From contig BDGG01000013.1 of NCBI GenBank assembly GCA_001949185.1, forward strand, positions 354,408-418,407: 64,000 nucleotides of DNA. The letters run 5' to 3'. Below are positions 10,631-20,960 of this stretch, piece after piece. The translations under genes were made by a program, and so were the position numbers. Positions within the stretch are counted from its first letter, which is position 1. The number at the start of each line of letters is the position of its first letter. The notes beneath the pieces were generated by a model. That model was not told where the DNA came from. It worked only from the letters and a program-made list of their open reading frames with translations, and searched no databases. This DNA comes from Ramazzottius varieornatus. Lineage: Eukaryota; Tardigrada; Eutardigrada; Parachela; Ramazzottiidae.

Positions 10631-11677
10631 ATGGAAGCCCTGTGGCAGAAGTATCTGGACCCACGTCATCCCGGCTCACTTGGTGGCGTCGAGCGATTAA
10701 GACGTGTACACGACGGCGACGAAGACCGCGAGAAGATTCAGCGAGCACTGCAACACGTCGATACGTACACAATTGGCAAGCCAGTAAGACCCAAATTCAA
10801 GCGGAACCGTATCATCGTGACCAATCTCCAACAGCAATACCAGGCCGATTTAGCCGACATGAGCAAGTATGCGGAGCAACACGACGGTATACGACATCTG
10901 CTGGCAGTGGTCGACTGCTTCAGCAAACGCGCATTAGTACAGCCTCTACTTACCAAAGTAGGAGTACGGGTTAAAGCGGCTCTCCAACAAGTCTTCAAAG
11001 AGTTGGGGGTGCCGGAAAAGTTACAAGTCGATAAAAGCTCAGAATTTTACAATGAAGTAATCAAAACCTTTCTAGTTGAGAAAGACGTCGTGCTCTTCTC
11101 GACCGAGAACAATGATATCAAATGCAGCATGGTCGAACGGCTGATTCGCATCCCCAAGACTCGGATATTTCAATGCTTTCGGTCCATTTACGCCACTCGT
11201 TACATTGATCGGCTGCCCGATTTTGTTTACGCCTACAATCATTCCGTACACAGTGCCCATGGCAAAAACCGGACAGTTCAACAAAAGAACTCGCTTTCAG
11301 TCTTCAACGCACTATACGGCAAGATGCTCCAAGAAAAATCAAAGGTACCTCGGTACAAGGTTGGCGATTTCGACCGCATATCCACGAACAAACTACAATT
11401 CGAAGAAGGATACGAGGATAACTTTCAGCCTGACATCTATGAGATCACCAAAGTCAAAAGACATACCGTTCCGGTGTACGAATTGAAGAACCCCAACAGC
11501 AACAAGGCTATTAAAGGCCAATTTTATGAACCAGAATTGTCACTTGTTCGCGATTATATGAACTGGACATATCAAATCCAGAAAGTACTGCAGCGCCCTA
11601 CTCGTAATCGACGACGGGAAAAGTTGGTGAGGTGGCTGGGATACGGACCTGAAAGCGATTCCTGGATACCAGCATGA
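10631..11677 (+). CDS. Polinton retroviral-type integrase with C-terminal chromodomain
   Basis: A 348-residue open frame. The rve catalytic core is complete: first Asp in YQADLADMSKY, second Asp in LQVDKSSEFYN, Glu in SMVERLIRIPKTR. After the core comes an SH3-like region and a C-terminal chromodomain-like segment (YQIQKVLQRP...KLVRWLGYG...SWI), as in Polinton and chromovirus integrases, which may tether to modified chromatin. Its role is joining element ends to host DNA. No frameshift or stop is seen, in contrast to the genes around it. Its TGA overlaps the ATG of the penton gene (ATGA at 11674-11677). Confidence 0.93.
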   Translation: MEALWQKYLDPRHPGSLGGVERLRRVHDGDEDREKIQRALQHVDTYTIGKPVRPKFKRNRIIVTNLQQQYQADLADMSKYAEQHDGIRHLLAVVDCFSKRALVQPLLTKVGVRVKAALQQVFKELGVPEKLQVDKSSEFYNEVIKTFLVEKDVVLFSTENNDIKCSMVERLIRIPKTRIFQCFRSIYATRYIDRLPDFVYAYNHSVHSAHGKNRTVQQKNSLSVFNALYGKMLQEKSKVPRYKVGDFDRISTNKLQFEEGYEDNFQPDIYEITKVKRHTVPVYELKNPNSNKAIKGQFYEPELSLVRDYMNWTYQIQKVLQRPTRNRRREKLVRWLGYGPESDSWIPA

Positions 11678-12480
11678 AGCATGACAACAGTGGATTCTAC
11701 AGTACCTGACTTCACCCAGTGATGCCTGCATGGAAAGGTACCCGAACAACAACGCAGCCAGCTGGATCACCAAGCTAAGGAACTCCATCAATCTGGAAGG
11801 CCAGTGAGGGATGTGCCTTTCTGAACTTCGTTACATGCAAAGCATGTTTACCATTCCTACGGATCAGAAGATAGTTGTTCACCATCCCATCAGCAAAGGA
11901 CTGGGTCGAGATTTCATTATTGTACCAGCTGGGATGTACAATTCAGCGTAATCATTGATTGACTGCATCAGTCGACAGATTGGCACTCTACCGCTGTATA
12001 CAGACGCGGAAGCGGTTAGACAGTTCAAGATCGAAATTCAACCCGATCTACGTGTGTTTATCTCCTTGGGTACCCCTCGAGCTACCGTCTATTTTGACGC
12101 TGACTCCATTATTCTGCAAACCATGTTGGGATTTGACCTGAATCAAAGGCATCTTATCACCAACGGATGAGGACAGCAAGATCTACGTTGGCGAAGACTA
12201 TCCTGAGTTTCCTATCAAGCATGTCGGCAAACGTCTTGTTAACTTAAAAGCTGGCAACCAATCGATGTTTGTGTACTGTGGAATAGCTGACTATTCCTAT
12301 TTAGGCGATACTTTATCGCAAAATCTTAAAACTGTGCCTATTAGAGGCAAAACGATGGAAGTTGTGACTGAACGCTTTGATATCGGACATTATGTGCCCG
12401 TTCTTCTTACCAATTTTGAAAATATCACCATCAACTTGACCAACGACCTAGGAGATGAGCATGGCGTGCCACAAGGTTAA
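11674..12480 (+). pseudogene. Polinton penton/minor capsid protein, disrupted
   Basis: Typical landmarks: an early GFYST, MERYPNNNAASWITKL, VPAGMYNS, MLGFDLNQ, FVYCGIADYSYLGD and HYVPVLLTNFENITINL, the conserved layout of the Polinton penton protein that sits at capsid vertices. Breaks: frameshift near 11711, TGA at 11805-11807 (where family members usually have Trp), TAA at 11949-11951, frameshift near 12168. The C-terminus is cut near 12470 where the Gypsy element begins. Confidence 0.85.
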
Positions 12481-12567
12481 CGGGAATAGCGGCGATCTGT
12501 GACCTGTACAAGACATACACCCTGACACAGCAGTGCTCACCATACAGACTGTGCTACTTGTAGCCGG

Positions 12568-13200
12568 CTAGCACAGACCAAGATTACTACTTGCGTCGTC
12601 AGGACCTGCAAGTGGGAACACGACAGGGTTAGCATCATGCCGAGCTTCCTTGGGAAGCTCAACATGGAGTGGCGGTGACACACGAGGAGGAGTGGACGCA
12701 CTCGGAGAGACAGAGGGACGCACGGCAAACTGAGAATTAGAGATCGAACGATGAAGTGAGACAGGCGGCGGGCACTGCGAGGTCGAAGGAACGTTTGAAC
12801 CTGGTGACACTAATGGAAAAACGAGGGACGAAGCAGATGGGCACCCAACAGCGGGAAGCTGAGATACCGCACCATCCTGTTTTGGCAAAGTCAGGCGAAC
12901 GGTAGTTCCGCTTGCTTTTGACATGTAGACCTCATAGTCGGATTCATCCTCCGACTCGTCTTCTGAAGAGGCGCCTTCCGAGAAAACAAGATCCCGCCTG
13001 TCTACAAACGGCTTCATTCGATTGACGTGAGTCAGTTCTCGTCTGTATTTGCCCCGAACTGTATCGACAACGTAGTTCACTGCCGATCGGCGCTTTACTA
13101 CCTTATAAGGACCTCGATATGGATGTGTAAAATTTTTAGCATTACCTTTCTTCACCGTGTTTATACAGCAAAACTGATGCTCCAATAGGGTAGTCAACAA
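12568..13200 (-). pseudogene. Gypsy integrase C-terminal region and tail
   Basis: A 210-codon frame. Near its start it has FTHPYRGPYKVVKRRSAVNYVV and ELTHVNRMKPF, the standard C-terminal domain of Gypsy integrase/polyproteins (GPY/F-type motif). A low-complexity acidic and Ser/Pro-rich tail follows. It is separated from the core integrase frame by ~230 bp with shifted frames, so it is not translatable as part of one pol. Confidence 0.8.
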
Positions 13201-13426
13201 ACCTATGAGTGGCGTTGAAGTAATTCACCGCATAGTCCTGCTGTTGTTCCACCCCAGCCTGAACTGTTACTTTCATGATTTCAACGCGATCTGCAAATGA
13301 GTCGACGAAAGTATCAGAAACTTGAGTCGGAAGCTGAAGGACCGCGATCAGGCGAGGATTTCAGAAAAGGAGCATGTAGAAAGGACTCATCTTTGTCAGC
13401 TCATGCACTGGTGCTGTATGCATGTG

Positions 13427-14113
13427 TCACAAACGGAAGAATAAGGTGCCAGTCTTTTGCTTATCGTCGATGTACTTAGCGATTGACCTTTGAAATGTCT
13501 GATTCGCTCGCTCTACCTGCCCAACTATCCTGTTGTTGAATTCTGAACCATTATCGCTCAACATTTCCAACGGAAATGAATGAATGAGAAAGACATGCTC
13601 AATCATGACCATGGCTACCTCCTCGGCCTCCTTTGTGCATAAGAAACCAGTGATGATGAACTTGCTGAACTGATCAGTTACAACGATAATGTAGCGTTTC
13701 TTGAGGTCAACTGAGATTCGATGAAACGGCACCGATTTGATTGCTACCTGTTGGAGTAGTCCTGCTTCCGCCTGCGTCGGAATGTTTCGTGTTTGGCAGG
13801 AAACACAAGACCGAACGTAACGCTTCAAAAACGTTAATACACCGGGCCAAAAGAATCTGTTTTTGACGAGGTCCCAAGTCCTTCGAAAACCAAAATGGCC
13901 AAAAAGCCTGTCATCATGACACGCCTGAAGAACCTCGAATCGAAAAAGCTTCGGTACGCAAAGTAAATCATGCACTGTAGCCTCTCTGAGAAACTCGCGG
14001 TAGAAAACCCCGTCGATCAACTTGAAACGCTTTACTGCTTTAGCGTCTTTCGGATCTATTTCCGCCACATTGCGCTGAAGAATTCCTAGAATCTTAGCAA
14101 AGTAAGGGCCCAA
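13427..14113 (-). pseudogene. Gypsy integrase, core partly deleted
   Basis: The N-terminal HHCC zinc domain is present (H...H in CHDDRLFGHFG, then CVSCQ). In the catalytic core the first Asp (SVDLKKRYIIVVTD) and second Asp (LSDNGSEFNN) are present, but the sequence then jumps straight to GQVERANQTF, omitting about 40 residues between the second Asp and the Glu region. The frame opens exactly where RT sequence is cut, marking the internal deletion that removed most of RT and RNase H. Confidence 0.88.
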
Positions 14114-14117
14114 TTCG

Positions 14118-14456
14118 AGTCCTCATCCATGAGAACCTGGAAGTATCCCGACTTCATATCGAGGGTAGAGAACACTGTAGAACCTGCAACCTGATCGACG
14201 ATATCCTCGATCCTGGGTAGAGGAAACTTTCAGTCACCGCGTTGAGACCGCGGTAATCGACACAGAACCTCACGGACCCATCTTTCTTCTTCACAAGAAG
14301 CACCGGGGAAACCCATGGACTTTGGCTAGGTTGAATCAAACCTTTCGCAAGCATGTCTTTGACTTCTGCCCTAACAATTTCCTTCTCCTGCTGGGAAGTA
14401 CGGTACGGATATTTGAAGATAGGAACTGCATCCTTTGTGTCCATCTTCATCTTCAT
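14118..14456 (-). pseudogene. Gypsy reverse transcriptase, N-terminal fragment
   Basis: Contains the first RT motifs: PYRTSQQEKEIVRAEV, LIQPSQSPWVSPVLLVKKKDG, RFCVDYRGLNAVT; after a frameshift near 14210 comes VFSTLDMKSGYFQV. The YxDD catalytic block, thumb and RNase H are deleted at about 14115, where integrase sequence begins. Confidence 0.9.
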
Positions 14457-14498
14457 TCTGTCAGTGAGGCCAAGAGGTCGTTCCTTCGTCGGGAAGAC

Positions 14499-16235
14499 TC
14501 AATCCTTATACCGTTCGAGAAACTGCGAAACAAGCTGAAACTGTTCTTGGGACAGCTCGGCACCTTCACATAGCTGTTCCGCCGTCGCCTTAGAAACTGG
14601 AACGTTGGAAAGCTTCACGTTACCGAACTTCTCCTCGCGAGACTCACTCGTCATAGCGAATCCTGGAAAATCTTCGATCACATCAGCACTGTCAAACTTC
14701 TCTATTGTTCCGATGGTAGTACCAGACGGAAGAACTTGGTCTTGAAGGGAGAAGTTAGTTATCAGCACCTGAAGAAACCCATCTTTCAATTTGGAAAGAC
14801 AGTTCGCTGCGGAAAGAAGCTTACTTTCAAGGATAAGTTTGTTAGGGGAGACGAATACTTCCTCGCACCCCAATTCACCTACGGGTACCAGGACCTGGAG
14901 CGCTGTACGAGCTGGCACAATTACTGTATGAGGTGCGTACACGGATTCGGAGAAATGGCTAGTAAAAACCCGGTTCTTCGCCACGTCGATCATAACGTCA
15001 AACTGCGCTAGAACATCCGTACCGAGAATGACGCCGTAAGCTTGGGAAGGGAAGTGCTGCATAACATGCAAAGAAATCATCTGGCTTTTTCCACAAAGTG
15101 TTAATTCTACTTGTACTCGACCAGTGAGGAGAACCCGCTGTCCATTGACAGCCGATACTGTAAGTAAGGGTTCGGAGATTTCAAGACCCAGAAAAGCCGT
15201 AAGGTCACCAGAAATGACTGAGGCCCCGGCGCCACTGTCGACCAGTGCCAGCTGCTCCTGTTTTTCCACCAACACAGGAACAATTTTGGTTTGACCTTTC
15301 TCCTTAACGCTCTCTACGACAATACTATTAACTTGCTGGTTACCGCGAGAAAATCTTTGTGTGATGGTTTGGTTGTTGGTACTGTTGTTGCTTTGCTGAC
15401 CTCCATTTGATCTGGCGTGATGCATCTGAGTGGTATGGCCGGTCAAGCCGCAGATGTCACATCGCGCTTGATTGGAAGTACCTCGCGGATTACCGTTGTT
15501 TCCGCGGTACTGGCCGCCTCGGAAATTTGACTGTCCCCGCATGTTGTTACCGGAAGTCACCCCGGAATTGTTTGTTTGATTCGATGACTGCTGACCGGTG
15601 CCGCAGTTCCGGGCAAGATGTCCTAATCTCCCACATTTGTAGCAAGTAATTGCGTTGTCTGTTGTTGACTGAGCATCAACAGTACAGTCACGTGCCTTAT
15701 GCTCCGGCTTATTGCAGTTGTAGCAATTGTTTGAACTGGTAGGCTGGATTGAAGGAGCTGAATTCCTCACATCCTGAGTAGGTTGATTGGTATTGAAAGG
15801 ACTCTTGAAACAGTTTTGACCGAGGTGGCCATATTTTCTACAGAAGCTGCAAAACACCTCAGGTTGTTTCGGCTGATTGGAATTCCCACTGTTACCGCCT
15901 GCGCTTTGGTTAGCCGGGTTTCTTGAGCATTGTGCAGCCCAGTGGCCATTCTTCCCACAGTACCCGCAGATGGTAATGCTATTCACCAACGCCGAAGTGG
16001 AGGTAGTAGTTCCACTTGAATAGCAGTGTACTGCCGCGTGACTGGAAAGACCACACGTGAAACACTTTAGGGAGGGATTATACTGTGGGATTATACTGTG
16101 GGAGTATACTGTGGGATTATACTGTGCCCTGCCGGTATTTGATTTGTTTCTAAAAGAGCTTCGCCCCCCCCCCCCGGAAGTTACCGCGCACTGCCTTGTC
16201 GGAGTGAAAGCACAATCCGACGTACGCGGAATCAT
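14499..16235 (-). CDS. Gypsy nucleocapsid (six zinc knuckles) and aspartic protease frame
   Basis: A 578-codon open frame. Residues ~60-275 hold five CCHC knuckles (for example CGYCGKNGHWAAQC, CSFCRKYGHLGQNC, CYKCGRLGHLARNC) and a sixth CCHH variant (CDICGLTGHTTQMH) separated by Asn/Gln/Ser-rich linkers. The retropepsin follows: ALVDSGAGASVISG with catalytic Asp, then VILGTDVLAQF. Nucleocapsid binds RNA; protease matures the polyprotein. Most Gypsy nucleocapsids have one to three knuckles. The upstream gag frame joins this one at a run of 12 C (16164-16175 on the plus strand), either a programmed shift site or a length error. Confidence 0.88.
   Translation of the reverse strand: MIPRTSDCAFTPTRQCAVTSGGGGRSSFRNKSNTGRAQYNPTVYSHSIIPQYNPSLKCFTCGLSSHAAVHCYSSGTTTSTSALVNSITICGYCGKNGHWAAQCSRNPANQSAGGNSGNSNQPKQPEVFCSFCRKYGHLGQNCFKSPFNTNQPTQDVRNSAPSIQPTSSNNCYNCNKPEHKARDCTVDAQSTTDNAITCYKCGRLGHLARNCGTGQQSSNQTNNSGVTSGNNMRGQSNFRGGQYRGNNGNPRGTSNQARCDICGLTGHTTQMHHARSNGGQQSNNSTNNQTITQRFSRGNQQVNSIVVESVKEKGQTKIVPVLVEKQEQLALVDSGAGASVISGDLTAFLGLEISEPLLTVSAVNGQRVLLTGRVQVELTLCGKSQMISLHVMQHFPSQAYGVILGTDVLAQFDVMIDVAKNRVFTSHFSESVYAPHTVIVPARTALQVLVPVGELGCEEVFVSPNKLILESKLLSAANCLSKLKDGFLQVLITNFSLQDQVLPSGTTIGTIEKFDSADVIEDFPGFAMTSESREEKFGNVKLSNVPVSKATAEQLCEGAELSQEQFQLVSQFLERYKD
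16074..16127. repeat. Tandem repeat of ~15 bp within gag
   Basis: Four consecutive units of GGGATTATACTGT or GGGAGTATACTGT. They add a short Tyr/Pro/Ile-rich stretch just before the first zinc knuckle. Likely replication slippage. Confidence 0.8.
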
Positions 16236-17110
16236 GGTATCCGGTCATTAACGAAGGAACTTCGTGACTGTCGAAGGTGTCACGAATATTTTGCTGTCGG
16301 TTTTTTATCGAAAGAACCGTATTTAGTGCTTCCGAAAAACCCTCAACGGTTTTCGGACGCATGAGAGAGACATCCTTATACACATCTCCCTTTCCCAGCC
16401 CGCGAATCATATGACGAACTATTTCTTGTTCCTCCATTTGCGAATTGACTGCATTCGCGAGATGCGTCATGTCTTGAATGTAGGACATAGACGACTCCTG
16501 ATCGCGAATTTTTCCAGTGAACCACTGTCTTCTGCAGTTTTCAACATAGTCTGAGAGCCGATAGCGCTCAAGCAGCTTGAACTCTATCGACGCCCAATCG
16601 TTCGCGAATTCGTTATCCTCCTTACAACACTTCAAATAACAAGATTGGGGTAATGTGTCGAGGTAAATTGGAAACATCCGACATTTCTTTCTTTCATCCC
16701 ACCCCAATGATTGGGCCACTATGTTATAGTGGTCCACACATGTAGCAACGTTTTCGCCACTTCCGGCGAACAACGTGATAGGAACATTGCCTATCATGAC
16801 GTCCTGTAAAGCCAGAGCTAGCTTATCTGCCTCCACCACAATAGCCTCCGTCGTATTGGACTCCTCATTCAGAGCCTGCCCTAAAGCTCGTCTGGGATTA
16901 TGAAGAGCGGATGCACTTTGTGTTTGTGCTAGACGTTAGTTTTCAGTTTGGAGTTGTTGTTTGGCTAGCCTGGTCTGCTGAAGTTGCTGCAACAACTGCT
17001 GTTGCTGTTCAATATTTTAGGGTGTGAGTTCGGTTGGCGTGGGCATGACTGGCGCAGATGGGACCAAGGGTTGCGCACCCGGAACTGCCGCGGAAGAAAT
17101 AGCAGTCTGC
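16150..17110 (-). pseudogene. Gypsy gag capsid region
   Basis: The open part (16150-16839) encodes a gag capsid-like helical domain (PITLFAGSGENV, LLERYRLSDYVENCRRQW, YIQDMTHLANAVN, EIVRHMIRGLGKGDVY), matching retrotransposon gag. Upstream the same frame carries a Gln-rich N-terminal part interrupted by two TAA codons (near 16935 and 17020), so the copy cannot make full Gag. Confidence 0.75.
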
Positions 17111-17283
17111 GAACTGGTTTTTTTTAGTACTTGCCAACAAACGACTGTGTCCTGATTCGTGTTTTGGCGTGCGCTCAAGCACCATCCCTAAACAGAAACC
17201 AGCAAGAATGAAGTAACGATGGACTAACGTATGTGCCGAAAAAGAAGCACAGCAGTAACGCAAGAATGTCACCTGGTGCCCGA

Positions 17284-17545
17284 AAGGTACCACCTACAAG
17301 AACGAAAGAAGACTGTCGGAAGTACCACCAAAGAGTACCGCAAGTACCACCAAGGATTGTCGGAAGTACCACTGAAATTGCCACGCAAAATACCACAGGT
17401 GCCACCTAAAAGTAGTACAAATCTGACCTAAAAGTACCAGAAACTCCACTCAAAAGTACCACCAATACCACCTATCAAGTCGGTACCACCGTACCGCTGA
17501 CGTGCCGAAGGCGCTACGTGAGACTCTATAAGTACCACGCAGTAA
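17284..17545. repeat. Interspersed AGTACCACC motif array in Gypsy leader
   Basis: About ten occurrences of (A/G)GTACCAC(C/T) or close variants at irregular 15-40 bp spacing in the untranslated leader between LTR and gag. No frame makes sense of it. It could be a packaging or regulatory repeat, or decayed tandem repeats. Confidence 0.55.
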
Positions 17546-18487
17546 TTCCCGACGTGGAACAACAAAAGAAGTGAGCACGAGTTATAGAAAACGAAAGTAA
17601 AGCGTAAGAATAGAGAGCAGAAAACGGAAGGGAGCAAAGAATCACGACGTAAGAGAACGTGCGTAGGAAAGTTCGAGTGAACCTAACTTGACCCTTGTCA
17701 ATTTTCGAATTTATTTCTGGAACTAAAGCTCAGCGAGCGAATAAAATGCCAGCGGCAAATTTTTACGGGAGAAATTGTCCCTGAATTTCTCTCACTTTTT
17801 CCTTCTTCTGAAACGTTGTTGACGAAACAATTGTTTTTTGGTTTCGAAAAGCTTTTGAATTTTAAGAAGCTATTTTTGGAGTTTGAAATATTCGACCCGT
17901 AAATGTTAACCTAATAATGATATTATAATGTAAGACATATAAGTACGCAAGAGCAAGAAAAGGCCTCAGCAAAGCACCGAAGAAAGTGTGGTGAAGGCGT
18001 GCAAGATTGCGGAACAAAGACAAGACAGGACAAGACAAAACCCAAATATGGCGCACAAAAAATATTCGAACTGGCGCGAATACTTCTTACCGTGAACGGA
18101 ATGAGAAGGGACAGGCAGAGTTGGCGTGGGTGAAGATGGTGGAATGTGAAGTCAGCTCGCTTGAAGAACTTGACAGAGGGCAGAAGTGGAGCTAATCAGG
18201 ACTGATTAGACAATGAAGCGAAGTGAAGATGTTTTTTGAAGATGACGTAAGGTAGGTGCACCGTACAAAACGGGGAAAATCTTGGTTGATCAGGCCAGGA
18301 TCCTTCCTTTTTCGCAACGGCTAAGAAGGAAACTAGAAAAAAAACAGCAGAAATCCCATATAATAAATAATAATGCTATAGATAAGCGCGCAGTATTTTG
18401 ATAATTGAAACCCAAAGCTTGAAGAATGCGTTTAAGAAACGCAGGATTCAATACTCCATGTCTCCCAACGGCCGAGTTCCAACTCCC

Positions 18488-18505
18488 AAGCCGGTTTCGG
18501 CACCA
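18488..18505 (-). other. Retrotransposon primer binding site
   Basis: On the minus strand, one base after the LTR end (CACA), the sequence TGGTGCCGAAACCGGCTT starts. It begins with TGG, complementary to a tRNA 3' CCA end, as expected for minus-strand priming. The tRNA species is not determined. Confidence 0.85.
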
Positions 18506-18506
18506 A

Positions 18507-18825
18507 TGTGACGCTCCCAGCCTCGCTACAGGACGCCACAACACTCTAGGCTAGACTCCCTTCGCTAAATCTAACCTAGCTCCGGACTTTCCCTGATCCC
18601 GAGTTACCGAATAAAATTCAAAGAATGCACAACACCAGCCCGTAGTCGACGACAGAGCTGTATTACTCCAAGCTATGCAAAACGACCACACAAAAAACTA
18701 CCCGACGTTCGGCCCAAGGCCTAACGCTGCCAAGCCAAGCTAACTCAATACTAAAGTAAGAAGGGCCGGACCACACCATGGGTCCGGCCAGTTAAATTAG
18801 CCTGCCACGCCCGATGCTCCTCACA
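18507..18825 (-). repeat. Gypsy 5' LTR, 319 bp
   Basis: Bounded by TG...CA (TGTGAGGAGC...GCGTCACA on the minus strand) and followed by the primer binding site. It is nearly identical to the plus-strand LTR at 25635-25953 (one difference by eye, at the 15th-16th base). It contains a palindromic GGCCGGACCCATGGTGTGGTCCGGCC segment near its start. Confidence 0.92.
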
Positions 18826-18997
18826 ATCATTCGAAGAGAAAACTGAACGCCGATTTCATCAATCAAGCAGTGAAATGCAGTTTTTGATTTATTGAATGGG
18901 AAAATCGAATTGCACACGTGATGCGCACACATGTGCACGTGAAGGGTTCGATGGCGAAAGGGCTCATACGCCAGATATACCTGCCGGACAATGATGT

Positions 18998-19345
18998 TAC
19001 GAGGTAAACGGCATAATTCTGACATACCGATTTTCGCACCATAATTAGGGCAACGCGAAAAGTTTGAACGTTGTCGTCAACGCTTGATTCATCTCTCATC
19101 GTACGCCTGTTGATACAACATTAGGCTTTTTAACATTGGACAGACTCACCCAGGCCAAAATCCCAGGCCAAATTCCCGTGATCCACAACGCTTTGTTGTT
19201 CTCAAACCTATTGAAACCTCCACGAGAAAGACCAATCTACCTTACGAAGCGAGACGCAGTTCATTACGCGCAGCAGGAGCTGAGTAAAATATGCCCAAAT
19301 TACGAGTGAAAAACCACAATGCCCGAATTATGTCGTTTACCTCGT
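18998..19345. repeat. Inverted pair of subterminal repeats (TTACGAGGTAAACG.CATAATTC)
   Basis: TTACGAGGTAAACGGCATAATTC at 18998 reads rightward, and its near complement ending CGTTTACCTCGTAA at 19345 reads leftward, with GCCCGAATTATG units inside. The right-hand copy overlaps the 3' end of the Tigger-like transposase, so this is probably a terminal repeat region of that element. A third, related copy is at 27229-27293. Confidence 0.6.
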
Positions 19346-20584
19346 AACTTAGTCGAAGCGTCAACCTCTGACCATGCCTTCATGATCCACTTGACCGAAT
19401 GCAGAACTGTCAAGAACTTCTTGTAGTCTTCGAGGTTCCGGAAGTTCTTTCTTTTTTCTCGGCGATGCTCAGCTTTCGCGGCGCTTTCATGTGACTGGAA
19501 AGCCTTGATGATGCCCTGATCGAGCGGCTGGATTCGGTTGGTTTGTTTCGGAGGCAAGAAAACGAGCTTCACATGTGAGAGACTAGCGACCTTATGACCT
19601 GATGCGTTGTCTAACAAGAGTACGCTTCTGTCGTTTCATTTTCTCGTTCAGCTCTTTCAGCCAAAGAGTGAAGACAGCCTGCGTTATCCAAGCTTTCTTA
19701 TTGTTGGCCCAAGTGAAGCCCGCTCTTTCAAAGTCCAGCTTCGACTTGGCAAAGACAAGCAGCTTCTTCTATCGACCAATGATGAGGGGAGGAAGCTTTC
19801 CCCCAGACGCAGAGCAGCAAAACATGACTGATATTCGTTCTGTTACCTTCTTCCCGCCTTTCATCCTTTGACCGACGTTCAGAAGAGTCTTTCGAGGCGT
19901 AAAGCGACAGTAGCTTCCAGTTTCATTGCAGTTGAAAATGTTTGCGTTCTTATAATTCTGAAGAATCTCAGATAGCTTTTCCCCAATCCACATTTCCGCA
20001 ACTTCTGGGTCGCTTTCCGCTTCTTCACCTACAAGTGAGCGATTTACTACAACCTCCTTTTAAGCTGTTGAAGTATATCGAATTTCACCTTGCAAGACTA
20101 CCGACTGAAGCTGGTTTCTTTTCAAAACGTCAGAGATCCATCCTCGACTGCCTTTGAAATTTTCTATTTCGAGGTTGCCTGCTATGAGTCGTGCCTCCTC
20201 TTTCAAATCGGTGAAAGACACAGAGAATACCTTCTGGACTGCGTCTTCATGGTACTTCATTGCCGCTTCTTCAACATCATCGAACTTTCACTTTCTGGAT
20301 CCAAAACTTTTACCGCGAACTTCAGCAGGCAAAGCAAGAATCCTGTCTCGCTGTTTGTTAAGAGTCGTGATGGTCGAAGTAGAGCGGATCTTCCTCCGCT
20401 TTTCCTCCAGCGTTGGTCTATCGTGTGTTCGATGGACAACACTGAATCCCACGGTCGGACCAGAAGCAGATGCCATTTTGGTCATAGCTGAGTCGAGTTC
20501 TCCGGATGGTAAGGTAGGCCGGTTGCTGAACTTCACCGGAAGTGGCTCTCGTTGTTCGCTGTCCATCCGCGAGATATACTGCAT
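19300..20584 (-). pseudogene. Tigger/pogo-type (CENP-B-like) transposase, dead
   Basis: Order on the minus strand: an N-terminal region, a CENP-B-type helix-turn-helix (ARLIAGNLEIENFKGSRGW), then the DDE core. In the core the usual DETG is NETG (IFNCNETGSYCRF), so the first catalytic Asp is lost; the second (LLLDNASGHK) and third (RIQPLDQGIIKAF) remain. Breaks: TAA near 20050, TAG near 19770, frameshift near 19620, and mixed frames upstream of 20260. A further fragment of the same superfamily lies at 48055-48190. Confidence 0.88.
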
Positions 20585-20784
20585 CAGACCTCCTTTCTTT
20601 CGAACGAAGTCTTTATCCGTCCTGAGATTTCCTCCCTAACACTTCGCTAATCGCCTGGAGAAGATGCGACAAGAACAAGTAAGATACCACTCGAACAAGA
20701 AAGGATTTTTTTCCTGTGAAGCGAACGCAACAGGTCGCTTTGGTTGCGTCAATGAACAAACAATCAAAATTCTTTGTGGCAGGC

Positions 20785-20960
20785 AAGAAGAAACCTGTAT
20801 GCTATTTGGCGAAGTCCTATGTTAAGTTTACGGGCTACGTCAAAAGTCTATGGGGCCCAAATGGCAGTCCCATGGAAACGGCCCTGCTGAAGTGGCGCAC
20901 TTTACTTTCGGTTGGTTCGCCAAAGCCGCCTGCTCACCGTAAGTCGCATACACTGGTGCA
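20785..20960 (+). repeat. 176-bp duplicated block, copy B
   Basis: Same length as copy A at 4934-5109 and about six base differences; open in the same plus-strand frame. It lies between the Tigger relic and an unrecognised gene. Sequence flanking the two copies is unrelated, so this is a dispersed repeat. Confidence 0.85.

Larger units (their letters stand above)
5180..12480 (+). mobile_element. Polinton/Maverick (adintovirus-like) element, decayed and truncated
   Basis: Gene content identifies the element: family-B DNA polymerase, FtsK-type packaging ATPase, retroviral-type integrase and penton-type capsid protein, plus TBP-like, exonuclease-like and BIR genes. Genes are tightly packed, with start/stop overlaps (integrase into penton at 11674-11677; two small genes at 9676-9683) and convergent polymerase/TBP ends within a few bases. 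No terminal inverted repeats are visible. The left end starts inside the polymerase; the right end stops inside the penton gene where Gypsy sequence begins. The major capsid (double jelly-roll) and maturation protease genes are missing. Most genes carry stops or frameshifts; only the integrase and BIR genes are open throughout. Confidence 0.9.
12490..18825 (-). mobile_element. Ty3/Gypsy LTR retrotransposon with internal deletions, 3' LTR missing
   Basis: Read on the minus strand: 5' LTR (18825-18507), primer binding site, ~1.4 kb leader, gag capsid, zinc knuckles, protease, N-terminal RT, zinc-binding and core integrase, integrase C-terminus. RT after its first third and all of RNase H are gone, and part of the integrase core is missing. 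Polinton sequence starts where the 3' LTR should be. A near-identical LTR at 25635 shows the family was recently active, so this may be a deletion derivative mobilised in trans, or a copy damaged after insertion. Confidence 0.9.
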
